Shown piece after piece: positions 6,436 through 14,524 of a DNA stretch of 64,000 nucleotides. The stretch is taken from positions 1 through 64,000 of the forward strand of contig OZ252012.1 in assembly GCA_965247395.1 (NCBI GenBank). The letters are read 5' to 3'. Numbering within the stretch: position 1 is the stretch's first letter; every line of letters begins with the position of its first letter. Source of the stretch: CAYRJD01 sp965247395 (lineage in GTDB: Bacteria; Actinomycetota; Acidimicrobiia; Acidimicrobiales; Poriferisodalaceae). Below the pieces are notes generated by a model that was not told the DNA's origin, made no database searches, and worked only from the letters and a program-made list of their open reading frames with translations. Made by a program: the position numbers and the translations under genes.

Positions 6436-8769
6436 CTAGCTCTCGGTGTTAATTGCTCGCCAGACTCGCTCAGGCAGCAAAGGCATATCTACGTGCTTAA
6501 CACCCAGATGCGATATGGCGTCAATCACTGCGTTTTGAATCGCAGGTGTAGACCCAACTGTGCCAGCCTCGCCGACACCTTTGGCGCCTAGAGGGTTGAT
6601 GTGGGTGGGAGTCTCCAGCTTGACCAGCTCAAACAAAGGCAGTTCCGGTGCGGAAATCACTGCGTAGTCGGCGAAGTTGCTGCTTAGCGGGTTGCCGTCT
6701 TTGTCGTATACAAACTCCTCTAGCAAAGCCTGGGCTGCTCCCTGACCCAGACCGCCGTGCACCTGTCCCGCTGCCAAAGCAGGGTTGAGAATGGTGCCAG
6801 CGTCATCGCAAGCGATCAATCGCTTCAGCTCCACTTCGCCGGTGTGCCGATCAACTTCAACTACCGCCAGATGCGCTCCGAAGGGAAACGTCGGTCCTTC
6901 AGATTCGAACGATTCTTCTGCGTGCAGCAGACGCGGTCCGTAGTCGTGGCCGAGAGGCTCATCGTTGTCGTTATCTTCGCTAGCCAGGTCTTTGCTAGCC
7001 AGCTCTCCTGCTACGTCTGCCCAACTAACGCTGATCGCTGGAGTTCCAGCCACACTAAAAGTTCCTGCGGCTGCATCTAGCTGCACATCTTCCTCGGATG
7101 CTTCCAGCAGTCCTGCAGCTACGCGGGTTGCTTGCTCGACAAGCGTTTGTGATGCCTCCCATATCGCTGCCCCAGCTAATTGCACCGATCTAGATCCGCC
7201 AGTGATGCCGCCGGTCGGCACTAGATCTGTGTCGCCGTGAATTACCTCAATGTCGTCGTAAGCCACTCCGGTGCGGTCTGCGATCAGCATTGCCCATGCG
7301 GTGTGATGGCCTTGGCCGTACGGCGAGGAACCGGTACGAGCCACGATGCGGCCACCTTGCACCAACTCCACCGACCCATATTCACTGCGTCCGATGCCAG
7401 CGGTTCGTTCAACGTATGTAGATAACCCGAGCCCAAGCCAACGATCTTCATCGGTTGATAGCCGCCGGACCTGCTCTGCTCGAAGGGCGTTGTAGTCAGC
7501 TGCTGTGAGCACTGCGTCTAGTGCGGCTTCGTAGCGACCGGAGTCATATGGCGTGCCGGTTTGCGTTACCAGTGGAAAGGCTTCGGGCGCGAGGAAGTTT
7601 TGGCGGCGTACCAGCGCTGGATCCATCTCTATGGCATGGGCGAATGCGTCGACTGCGCGTTCGATGGCCGCGGCAGCTTCGGGACGACCAGCACCGCGAT
7701 ACGGACCAGTGGGGGTGGTGTTGGTAACCACCGAGGCTGAGCTGAAGCTCAGCGAAGCGATGTCGTAGCAACCGTTTAACATCGCCAAGCAGTTGCCTGG
7801 CAGGCCAGCGCCCATCGATGCGTAAGCACCTGACTCTTGAACTACTCGCAGGCTATAAGCGGTGATACGCCCATCACGATTGCCGCCGATTTTCATGTAC
7901 TGCACCTGCGCGCGGCCGTGCACTAAGCCCACCATGTCGGCGCTGCGCGGAGGAATCCAAGTAACGGGCACTCCGCAACGCTTAGATAGCCAGCCCAGTA
8001 GAGCCTCTTCGGGTGAGGGTCGAGCCTTAGCGCCAAAGCTGCCACCGACATCACGCGACACCACGTGCACTTGCTCTTTTTCTAACCCCAAGATTGCGCA
8101 CAATCCGCTTCGCACAGGATGAGGTCCCTGGCCTGCGTTGAAATGATGCAGACGCTCATCATCACCCCAATACGCGGAGGCCACACGTGGCTCCAACGGA
8201 GCGGGTGCGAGCCGGTTGTTGACCGATCGCACCTCGCAAACAACCTCGCAGTTAGCGAAATCGGCTTCTATGTCTTCGGCCAAATCTTCAGACGTCAGGC
8301 GACACACCACATTTCCTTCGGCGGCGTCATCAAACAGCTTTATGGCGTCTGGCGCCAGGGCGGCCTCAACGTCTGTTAACGCTTCCAGAGGCTCGTAGTC
8401 GATCTCAACTAATTCGGCCGCGTCGGCCGCAGCCGTCGCGGTGGTTGCAACAATGGCTGCGATCGCTTCACCCACAAATCGCACGCGACTGTCAGCCAGC
8501 AGCGGACGAACCATTGCGGCGTCGAACGCCGGGCTAGATAACGGGTACGGCCCGATGTCAAGGTCGGCATGGGTAACCACATCAAGCACGCCTGGCGCTT
8601 GGAGAGCGGCGCTTGTATCGATTTGGGTTAGTACTGCATGGGGCATCGTTGAGGTGACGTAGTGCACGTACGCCGTGTTAGTTGACGCCATGTTGGATAC
8701 GAACTCGCCTTGCCCTCGTAGCAGGTGGTCGTCTTCGCGGCGGGTTACGGATGTCCCTCGCAGAGTCAT
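6436..8769 (-). CDS. Molybdenum hydroxylase large subunit (xanthine/aldehyde dehydrogenase, form II CoxL-like)
   Basis: Molybdopterin-binding large subunit of the xanthine oxidase family (777 residues). It has the N-terminal a/b-hammerhead (GQGEFVSN, RVRFVGEAIAAIVA), the Moco-binding domain VSRDVGGSFGAKA, the loop GPYRGAGRPEA that marks form II/aldehyde-type enzymes rather than true form I CO dehydrogenase (AYRCSFR), and the C-terminal KGVGEAGTVG with the catalytic Glu. It should hydroxylate an aldehyde, purine or aromatic N-heterocycle using Mo-MCD with FAD and 2Fe-2S partner subunits. Neither partner gene is adjacent, so it is an orphan here. An acidic insert (KDLASEDNDND) lies near residue 590. 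The substrate is unknown. Confidence 0.85.
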   Translation of the reverse strand: MTLRGTSVTRREDDHLLRGQGEFVSNMASTNTAYVHYVTSTMPHAVLTQIDTSAALQAPGVLDVVTHADLDIGPYPLSSPAFDAAMVRPLLADSRVRFVGEAIAAIVATTATAAADAAELVEIDYEPLEALTDVEAALAPDAIKLFDDAAEGNVVCRLTSEDLAEDIEADFANCEVVCEVRSVNNRLAPAPLEPRVASAYWGDDERLHHFNAGQGPHPVRSGLCAILGLEKEQVHVVSRDVGGSFGAKARPSPEEALLGWLSKRCGVPVTWIPPRSADMVGLVHGRAQVQYMKIGGNRDGRITAYSLRVVQESGAYASMGAGLPGNCLAMLNGCYDIASLSFSSASVVTNTTPTGPYRGAGRPEAAAAIERAVDAFAHAIEMDPALVRRQNFLAPEAFPLVTQTGTPYDSGRYEAALDAVLTAADYNALRAEQVRRLSTDEDRWLGLGLSTYVERTAGIGRSEYGSVELVQGGRIVARTGSSPYGQGHHTAWAMLIADRTGVAYDDIEVIHGDTDLVPTGGITGGSRSVQLAGAAIWEASQTLVEQATRVAAGLLEASEEDVQLDAAAGTFSVAGTPAISVSWADVAGELASKDLASEDNDNDEPLGHDYGPRLLHAEESFESEGPTFPFGAHLAVVEVDRHTGEVELKRLIACDDAGTILNPALAAGQVHGGLGQGAAQALLEEFVYDKDGNPLSSNFADYAVISAPELPLFELVKLETPTHINPLGAKGVGEAGTVGSTPAIQNAVIDAISHLGVKHVDMPLLPERVWRAINTES

Positions 8770-8834
8770 AAAAACACTTTCGTTTTCGTAGGAGAGCCAG
8801 AAAGTCTGGTCGCAGCGTGCGACGCGGGTGCTGA

Positions 8835-8848
8835 GCGTTGCGCAACGC
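8835..8848. promoter_or_regulatory. Perfect 14-bp palindrome, possible operator
   Basis: GCGTTGCGCAACGC at 8835-8848 is a perfect inverted repeat in the divergent intergenic region, about 66 bases upstream of the molybdenum hydroxylase start and just before the cobalamin riboswitch. A dimeric regulator site is one possible reading. It could also form a hairpin at the start of the riboswitch transcript. There is no direct evidence for either. Confidence 0.35.
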
Positions 8849-8849
8849 A

Positions 8850-9045
8850 GCAGTGATTGTGCCAGCTAGCTGCGGTGGTAGTTTCGTTGGCAAGCGAGTG
8901 GCTACTTAGCGAAGCCCGGTTCGAATCCGGCACTGTCCCGCAACGGTGAAGCTCCGATTACCCAATCGGAGATAAGTCCGACCGTTTGTCGTCGCTTTAG
9001 CGCAACAGTTCCCGAGGAGGGCTGCGGCGGCAGATCCCTGCCGTT
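8850..9045 (+). ncRNA. Cobalamin (B12) riboswitch leader
   Basis: The hallmarks of the adenosylcobalamin riboswitch are present: CCGGTTCGAATCCGGCACTG (8916-8935) runs into GTCCCGCAACGGTGAA (8935-8950), then a perfect 8-bp stem CTCCGATT/AATCGGAG (8952-8971), then the B12 box ATAAGTCCGACC (8972-8983). A further hairpin CGGCAG/CTGCCG (9028-9043) lies just before the btuF ribosome binding site. It has no U-run, which suggests control of translation initiation rather than a terminator. All four downstream genes are for B12 uptake or adenosylation, so B12 should repress them. Outer boundaries are approximate. Confidence 0.93.
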
Positions 9046-9068
9046 CGAAACGATCGACAGGATTCCAA

Positions 9069-10022
9069 ATGCCGTTGTTAGTGCCATCACCAGAGGTAAC
9101 CCAGTCACGGCTGCGACAGAAGCCACGACAGAAAAAACTGAAAAAGAAGGTGTTTAAGTCTGGGTTGCTGCTGACAGCGCTAGCGCTGTTGACGTTTGGC
9201 TGTGGCAGCGATACAGCCGCCTCAACCAGCACAGTGTCGAGTCGGATCGTTTCTATCTCGCCGACCGCTACCGAGGTCTTGTTTGCCATCGGTGCCGGAC
9301 CACAAGTAGTCGCCGCGGATGAGTTCAGTACCTATCCGCCGCAGGCGCCGATGGTTCCAGGGCTATCTGGTTGGGCGCCCAACGTTGAGTCCATCGCTAA
9401 CTACAACCCAGATCTGGTGGTGATGTCAGATAACAGCGTCGTCGAGGAGCTGCGAGCGCTTGGCCTTGATGTCTTGGTGCAGCCAGCGGTAACAAACATG
9501 GAGGGCGTTTACGCCCAGATCATCGAGATGGGCGAACACACCGGTAATGAGCAAGGTGCCGAAGAACTAGTAGCCAGCATGCGCAGCCAAATCACCGACC
9601 TGGTGAGTGCCAGCGCCAGTGCCGCCTCAGAATCGCAGACCTTTTTTCACGAGCTTGATGACACGCTTTATTCGGTCACCTCTGACACTTTCATCGGCTA
9701 TTTGTATTCGCTGGTTGGTCTCACAAACATCGCTGACGGTAGCGATCCGCAGAATCCCGACAGCAGACCCACCGTTGCATATCCGCAGCTCAGCACGGAA
9801 TATGTTCTGGCCGCTGACCCAGACCTCATTTTCTTTGCCGATGGTCAATGTTGCGGGCAAACCGCTGAGACCATTTCTGAACGTCCGGGCTGGGCTTCGC
9901 TTTCTGCGGTGCGCAACGGCAACGTCATAGAAGTGAACGCTGACATCGCTAGTCGCTGGGGCCCGCGGTCGCTGGACTTTTTGCGTGCCATCGTCGATGC
10001 GCTAATCGAGGCTCAAGGCTGA
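9069..10022 (+). CDS. btuF: Cobalamin ABC transporter substrate-binding protein BtuF-like
   Basis: Periplasmic-binding-protein-like (Fe3+/B12 type) receptor of 317 residues. The N-terminus is Lys/Arg-rich, followed by a hydrophobic stretch (GLLLTALALLTFGC), which suggests a signal peptide with an imperfect lipobox and Cys45 as lipid anchor. The mature part has SRIVSISPTATEVLFAIGAG, ESIANYNPDLVVMSD and a C-terminal ISERPGWASLSAVRNGNVIEV, typical of BtuF/FhuD folds. ATG 9069 has ACAGGA six bases upstream; GTG 9150 is a shorter alternative. The B12 riboswitch directly upstream and the btuC/btuD neighbours give the specificity. Confidence 0.9.
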   Translation: MPLLVPSPEVTQSRLRQKPRQKKLKKKVFKSGLLLTALALLTFGCGSDTAASTSTVSSRIVSISPTATEVLFAIGAGPQVVAADEFSTYPPQAPMVPGLSGWAPNVESIANYNPDLVVMSDNSVVEELRALGLDVLVQPAVTNMEGVYAQIIEMGEHTGNEQGAEELVASMRSQITDLVSASASAASESQTFFHELDDTLYSVTSDTFIGYLYSLVGLTNIADGSDPQNPDSRPTVAYPQLSTEYVLAADPDLIFFADGQCCGQTAETISERPGWASLSAVRNGNVIEVNADIASRWGPRSLDFLRAIVDALIEAQG

Positions 10023-10025
10023 TCG

Positions 10026-11075
10026 ATGCAGTCGAGTACCTGGGCAAAGCCTGCAAGAAGCAGTGTTTGGGCCTTAGCGATCCTGGCCACGCTCACCGCA
10101 GCGGCAGCGGGGATGACTTTTGGTCCGGCCGATATAGGTCTGTGGGAGGTAATCCTCGAGCTAGCCGACCAACTGCCGTTCATTTCCACCGACAGTGGGC
10201 TGAGCGACATCCACGCAAGCATTGTGACCGAGGTGCGAGCACCGCGGGTAGTTCTAGGTGCGCTAGTGGGAGCCTGTTTGTCGATCAGCGGTGCGAGCTA
10301 TCAGGCGGTGTTTCGCAATCCGCTAGCCGACCCGTATTTGCTAGGAGCCGCAGCGGGCGCAGGTTTGGGAGCAACGGTTGCGATCGTTACTGGTTCCGGT
10401 GACGGGGTCGGCGCTATCGACCTGGTGGTGATACTGGCCTTTGTGGGAGCGCTCAGCGCGGTGGGAGCTACCTACGCCTTGGGGCGCACTGGCACGGGCA
10501 GCCGCTCACCGGCCTCGCTACTGCTAGCTGGTGTTGCCATCACCAGCTTTCTTACCGCGGTGCAAACTTTTTTGCTTCAACGCAACGGTGACACCATTCG
10601 CCAGGTTTATACGTGGATTTTGGGTCGGCTTAATACCGCCTCCTGGGATGAGGTCTGGCTGTTAGCCCCATACGCACTGGTGGCGAGTGCGGTGATGATT
10701 GCTTATCGGCGAGTGCTTGACGTAATGCGCTTGGGTGATGCGGAGGTGGAGTCGCTTGGTGTGCGACCGGGTTTCGTGCGAGGAGTCATTGTTGTGGCGG
10801 CATCGCTAGCGACAGCAGCAGCTGTGGCGGTGAGTGGGTTGATCGGATTTGTGGGAATAATCGTTCCGCACACGGTGCGGCTGGTAGTTGGTGCATCCAA
10901 TCGGTTGGTGTTGCCGCTGTCTGTGCTGGTTGGGGCAGCGTTCATGATGACCGCAGATGTGATCGGGCGAACCATTACAGCGCCGTTTGAGGTTCCTATT
11001 GGTGTGATCACAGCGTTTTGCGGAGCGCCGTTTTTCTTGCTGGTGTTGAGAACTAGCCGCCGGGCCCTGTTGTGA
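10026..11075 (+). CDS. btuC: Cobalamin ABC transporter permease BtuC-like (FecCD family)
   Basis: Membrane permease (349 residues) with about ten hydrophobic segments. Family motifs include RAPRVVLGALVGACLSISGA, YQAVFRNPLADPYLLGAAAG, LLLAGVAITSFLTAVQTFLL, and GLIGFVGIIVPHTVRLVVG, the cytoplasmic loop that contacts the ATPase. It starts three bases after the btuF stop. Together with BtuF and BtuD it should form the high-affinity B12 importer controlled by the upstream riboswitch. Siderophore permeases share this fold; the riboswitch context decides for cobalamin. Confidence 0.92.
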   Translation: MQSSTWAKPARSSVWALAILATLTAAAAGMTFGPADIGLWEVILELADQLPFISTDSGLSDIHASIVTEVRAPRVVLGALVGACLSISGASYQAVFRNPLADPYLLGAAAGAGLGATVAIVTGSGDGVGAIDLVVILAFVGALSAVGATYALGRTGTGSRSPASLLLAGVAITSFLTAVQTFLLQRNGDTIRQVYTWILGRLNTASWDEVWLLAPYALVASAVMIAYRRVLDVMRLGDAEVESLGVRPGFVRGVIVVAASLATAAAVAVSGLIGFVGIIVPHTVRLVVGASNRLVLPLSVLVGAAFMMTADVIGRTITAPFEVPIGVITAFCGAPFFLLVLRTSRRALL

Positions 11076-11112
11076 GGTCAAGACTGTGAGGACAAGGTTG
11101 TGAGGTCGCACA
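11071..11112 (+). repeat. Three 14-bp units spanning the btuC stop and btuD start
   Basis: Units TGTGAGGTCAAGAC (11071-11084), TGTGAGGACAAGGT (11085-11098) and TGTGAGGTCGCACA (11099-11112) follow each other exactly. The first contains the btuC TGA stop and the third contains GTG 11100, the longest btuD start. The junction has been triplicated, multiplying possible GTG starts. Confidence 0.85.
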
Positions 11113-12017
11113 CCCGTCCGGTAAGCACCGGCGAAAGCACTGTTGAAAGCACCAGTGAAAGCACTGTTGAAAGCAACGGTGAAGGTGCTGCTGAAAGCGC
11201 CGGTGAAAGCACTGCTAAGGCAATGCTGGAGGCGCATGCGGTCAGGGTCTGCCTCGGTGGCCGCGAGGTTTTGAGCGACGTTGGGTTGCAAGCTGCCGCG
11301 GGTGAATGGGTAACTCTTGTAGGACCAAACGGGGCAGGGAAGTCGTTGCTGCTGTCTGTGTTGGCAGGGATTATTTCGACTAGCCACGACGAAGCTGCCT
11401 CTCCTAGTTCCGGGGTGTACTCCGAAGGTGAATCGGTAGCGGCGATGTCGCTGCGAAACCGGTCACGCAAGATTGCCTACGTGCCGCAACAGCCGGCCAA
11501 ACCGGCAGCGATGACCGTGATCGACTACGTCTTGCTTGGTCGTACACCTCACATACGACTACTAGGAACCGAGAACGCAACCGATCGACAAGCTTGTGAG
11601 GAGGTCATAGAGCGGTTGGATCTCGCTGACTTGACTAGCCGCTCGCTTGAAACACTGAGCGGCGGCGAACTGCAACGCTGTCATCTGGCGCGCGCAATCT
11701 CACAAACCACCCCCATAGTGATTCTCGACGAGCCAACCACTGCGCTCGATATCGGTCATGAACAACAAGCGTTGGAGCTAATCGATGAGTTGCGAAAAGA
11801 GCGACGTCTCACGGTGGTAGCTGCCATGCACGATCTGACCGCGGCCGCTCAGTATTCACATAGTTTGGTGTTGCTAGCGGCTGGCAAGGTGGTGGCGGCA
11901 GGCACTCCCGACCAGGTTCTAAAGCAGCCATTGCTAAGCGAGGTTTACGGTGCCTCAGTGGAAGTGCTAAGCCGCGGCGACAACCTTGTGATCGTGCCGT
12001 TACGCCCTAAATTGTGA
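11100..12017 (+). CDS. btuD: Cobalamin ABC transporter ATP-binding protein BtuD-like
   Basis: ABC ATPase (up to 305 residues) powering BtuC. Walker A is GPNGAGKS, the Q-loop region is IAYVPQQPAKPAAMTVIDYV, the signature LSGGELQRCHLARA, Walker B PIVILDEPTTALD, and the H-loop AAMHD. The true ATPase domain starts near MLEAHAVRVCLGGREV at ATG 11223. The preceding 41 codons from GTG 11100 encode a low-complexity Glu-Ser-Thr repeat (units such as STVES and STSES) from 12-bp tandem repeats at about 11135-11215. Neither start has a well-placed ribosome binding site, so the repeat may or may not be translated. Confidence 0.92.
   Translation: MRSHTRPVSTGESTVESTSESTVESNGEGAAESAGESTAKAMLEAHAVRVCLGGREVLSDVGLQAAAGEWVTLVGPNGAGKSLLLSVLAGIISTSHDEAASPSSGVYSEGESVAAMSLRNRSRKIAYVPQQPAKPAAMTVIDYVLLGRTPHIRLLGTENATDRQACEEVIERLDLADLTSRSLETLSGGELQRCHLARAISQTTPIVILDEPTTALDIGHEQQALELIDELRKERRLTVVAAMHDLTAAAQYSHSLVLLAAGKVVAAGTPDQVLKQPLLSEVYGASVEVLSRGDNLVIVPLRPKL
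11135..11215 (+). repeat. 12-bp tandem repeats (GAAAGCACTGTT-like)
   Basis: Roughly seven imperfect 12-bp units of the form GAAAGCAMYGKT encode Glu-Ser-Thr/Asn/Ala-Val/Gly/Ser words at the possible N-terminus of BtuD. All units keep the reading frame. Confidence 0.8.
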
Positions 12018-12072
12018 TCGTGCTGCCGCAAGCTGTCGCTCGAACCTTCGTTTTGCAGAACTTATTCACCTC

Positions 12073-12726
12073 ATGACAGACGCACCGGTAGACCCAGATG
12101 ACCTTGTGGTCGAAACCGCAACCCCATCAGCCGATTCCTTCGCCGGTATTCAAGATGAAAACGCAACCCCGCCTGTTGAAGGTCCGTCAATAGAAGGTAT
12201 GCGCACAGCCTCTTCGTTGGTGATGGTCAATACCGGTGACGGCAAAGGCAAATCAACAGCCAGCTTTGGGGTGGTAGTTCGGGCTGTGGCGCGTGGCTGG
12301 TCGGTAGGAGTAGTGCAGTTTTTGAAGTCCGGCGATTGGAACGTGGGCGAGGAAAGCGTTTGCCGCGAAAAGCTTGGCGTTGATTGGTGGGTTCTAGGGG
12401 AAGGGTTCTCGTGGGACTCTGAGGACCTGAGCGAGGATGAAGCGATCGCACAACAAGCCTGGAGCCAAGCCAGCGAAATAATCGCGGCGGGCAAGCACCG
12501 TCTGGTGGTGCTAGATGAGATCACTTATCCAATGAGCTGGGGCTGGATCAGTACCGACGAGGTGATAGCCGCCCTAGCAAGTCGCCCATCTAATGTCAAC
12601 GTGATTTTGACTGGACGCGATGCCCCGGCAGCGTTGATTGAAGCTGCCGACACGGTTACCGAAATGAAAAAAATAAAACACGCCTTCGATGAAGGCATCC
12701 TCGCAAAAAAGGGGATTGACTATTAG
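12073..12726 (+). CDS. cobO: Cob(I)yrinic acid a,c-diamide / cob(I)alamin adenosyltransferase CobO (BtuR)
   Basis: CobO/BtuR-type ATP:corrinoid adenosyltransferase (217 residues) that converts imported corrinoid to its adenosyl form. The P-loop VNTGDGKGKSTASFG, the segment VGVVQFLKSGDWNVGEE, LVVLDEITYPMSWGW and the C-terminal TVTEMKKIKHAFDEGILAKKGIDY region (the last three residues GIDY are conserved) are characteristic. An extra acidic N-terminal stretch of about 45 residues (DDLVVETATPSAD...) precedes the catalytic domain. It is the fourth gene behind the B12 riboswitch and links uptake to coenzyme formation. Confidence 0.95.
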   Translation: MTDAPVDPDDLVVETATPSADSFAGIQDENATPPVEGPSIEGMRTASSLVMVNTGDGKGKSTASFGVVVRAVARGWSVGVVQFLKSGDWNVGEESVCREKLGVDWWVLGEGFSWDSEDLSEDEAIAQQAWSQASEIIAAGKHRLVVLDEITYPMSWGWISTDEVIAALASRPSNVNVILTGRDAPAALIEAADTVTEMKKIKHAFDEGILAKKGIDY

Positions 12727-14524
12727 TTGTCTGCGAGCAGGACGTTTTCTAACTTGCTTGGCTCGAACTGGCTCGGTTGCCGGGTTGGCGGCTGTTGTTG
12801 TCGCAATGCTCCTTGTCGCGGCTTGCTCAAGCGGAGCAACCTCAGACTCAACAACCTCGACCGCCGACGGTTCTTCAATCTCAAATCCGACAGGTGGCCC
12901 AACGACGGCTCCTAGCACCACGGTTGATCCCGGCCCGACCCGCGGCGGAAACGCCACGATCTTGCTAGCCAACGACCCCACACCTTTCACAGGCTGGTCG
13001 CCATGGGATGACGTGTGTGCTTGGGCGTGTCGCAATGTGCTTGACCACGTGCTGGAAACCCTGGCGGTGGTGTTGCCTGACGGAACGGTCCAGCCGTGGC
13101 TGGCACAGTCCATAGACCCGGACGTGTCGCTGAAGCTCTGGACCGTCGAGCTGCGCACGGGCATCAACTTCTCCGACGGTCAAGCGATGACCGCCGCTGT
13201 GATCAAAGATGGCATCGATAGTTACCTGAAGTCCGGCGACGCAAGCCGCGGGCACGTCCGCGATGCACGGCTGCTGGCCGTGCAAGCCTTAGACGATGAG
13301 ACGCTGATATTCGAACTGAGCGAACCTGTCGGCGGTTTTGCTGCGTCTCTTGCCGGACCGCTCGGACGGGTGTTTTCGGTTGCGGCCGTCGAAGCAGACG
13401 AGGATCGGTTTGCTGTCGCTCCGGTGGGCACCGGTCCATTCAAGTTTCAAAGCTGGTCGCCTGGTCAGCCGGTGGTGCTGAGTGCCAATAGCGATTACTG
13501 GATGGCAGACCCCGAGGGTGAAAGCCTGCCCTACCTGTCTCAGTTGACCTTTGTGCAGGTGCCCGATGAAAGCGACAGGCTGGCTCAACTGTTAGCGGGT
13601 GATGCCGAGGTGATGCAAACCCGGGTGCCTCAAACTATTTCTGAGGCATCTGAGGCGAGTGAATCGCGTGCTGATTCGCTCACCGTGGTCAGCCACATTG
13701 ACGACAATGTCGGTGCCATCGTGTTTAACACTTTGGAATCGCCTTTTGATGACGTGCGTGTAAGACGAGGCTTGGCGTTAGCGGTAGACCAAGAACAGTT
13801 GCTAGATGTCATTGACACCGACGTGCTGCTGGCGACTCAGTGGTGGGCTCCAAGCAGCGTTTGGTACTCCCAGCTTGCGGCTGACCAGTGGCCCACAAAT
13901 GACTTGACCGCAGCAGCCGAGCTGCTGAACGACTACATCGCAGACCCGGAACGATCTGACGAACGAGCTAGCGGTGAACCGGTGCAGGTGCGCATTCAAT
14001 GCACCGACGACGTCGCCTTGGTGACGCTGCTAGACGAGCTAGCACTACAGCTTGATGCGATCGGTCTGGTCGAGGTGATACCGGAGACGGTCACGCGTAC
14101 CGGTCTGATTCAGCGAGTTACTGGTTCGGTGGCTGACAGTCCGTCGTTTAGCGGAGATTTCACAGCCACCTGTTGGCGACTCGGCGGCGAGTCTGATCCG
14201 TGGGTGCTGCTAGAGGCAGCGCTGGGCCCTATACGCACCTCACCGCTCAATATTGCAAACCTGTATACCGAGGATCTTGCCGCTCTGGCGGATCTGCTCC
14301 AGGGCACCTACCAACCAGCCGCTCGTCGGTCCATCATTGAAAAGATCATGCAGGTGTTTGCTTCTGAAGTGCCGTACCTGTATTTGGGGCACTCGCAGAG
14401 CGCGGTGATCGCACGTTCCGAAGTACGGGGCATAGAGGAGTGGTCGCTGCCGTCGGGGGAGGTAGTGCAAGGTCATCGACTGGGAGTGGGGCGTTACACA
14501 GAGCTTTGGGTCCCCAGTGGATGA
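12716..14524 (+). CDS. Extracellular solute-binding lipoprotein, family 5 (peptide type)
   Basis: SBP_bac_5 (DppA/OppA-like) binding lipoprotein of about 602 residues. The signal peptide has the hydrophobic core VAGLAAVVVAMLLVAAC with a good lipobox (LVAAC), followed by a Ser/Thr/Gly/Pro-rich linker. The mature domain shows PWLAQSIDPD, LWTVELRTGINFSDGQAMTAAVIKDGI, VGTGPFKFQSW and DDVRVRRGLALAVDQEQLLDVI, all typical of the family. The start is uncertain: TTG 12716 gives a normal signal peptide and ATG 12689 a longer one. Both overlap the end of cobO. No permease or ATPase genes adjoin it, so the transporter partner and ligand are unknown. Confidence 0.85.
   Translation: MTISCLRAGRFLTCLARTGSVAGLAAVVVAMLLVAACSSGATSDSTTSTADGSSISNPTGGPTTAPSTTVDPGPTRGGNATILLANDPTPFTGWSPWDDVCAWACRNVLDHVLETLAVVLPDGTVQPWLAQSIDPDVSLKLWTVELRTGINFSDGQAMTAAVIKDGIDSYLKSGDASRGHVRDARLLAVQALDDETLIFELSEPVGGFAASLAGPLGRVFSVAAVEADEDRFAVAPVGTGPFKFQSWSPGQPVVLSANSDYWMADPEGESLPYLSQLTFVQVPDESDRLAQLLAGDAEVMQTRVPQTISEASEASESRADSLTVVSHIDDNVGAIVFNTLESPFDDVRVRRGLALAVDQEQLLDVIDTDVLLATQWWAPSSVWYSQLAADQWPTNDLTAAAELLNDYIADPERSDERASGEPVQVRIQCTDDVALVTLLDELALQLDAIGLVEVIPETVTRTGLIQRVTGSVADSPSFSGDFTATCWRLGGESDPWVLLEAALGPIRTSPLNIANLYTEDLAALADLLQGTYQPAARRSIIEKIMQVFASEVPYLYLGHSQSAVIARSEVRGIEEWSLPSGEVVQGHRLGVGRYTELWVPSG

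Noticed and set aside
6436..8769. CO dehydrogenase (true form I CoxL)
   Set aside because: The active-site loop is PYRGAGR, not AYRCSFR, and coxS and coxM are not adjacent.
8911..8932. A tRNA-like T arm (GGTTCGAATCC) upstream of btuF
   Set aside because: No acceptor, D or anticodon arm fits. The segment is part of the cobalamin riboswitch core, followed by the B12 boxes.
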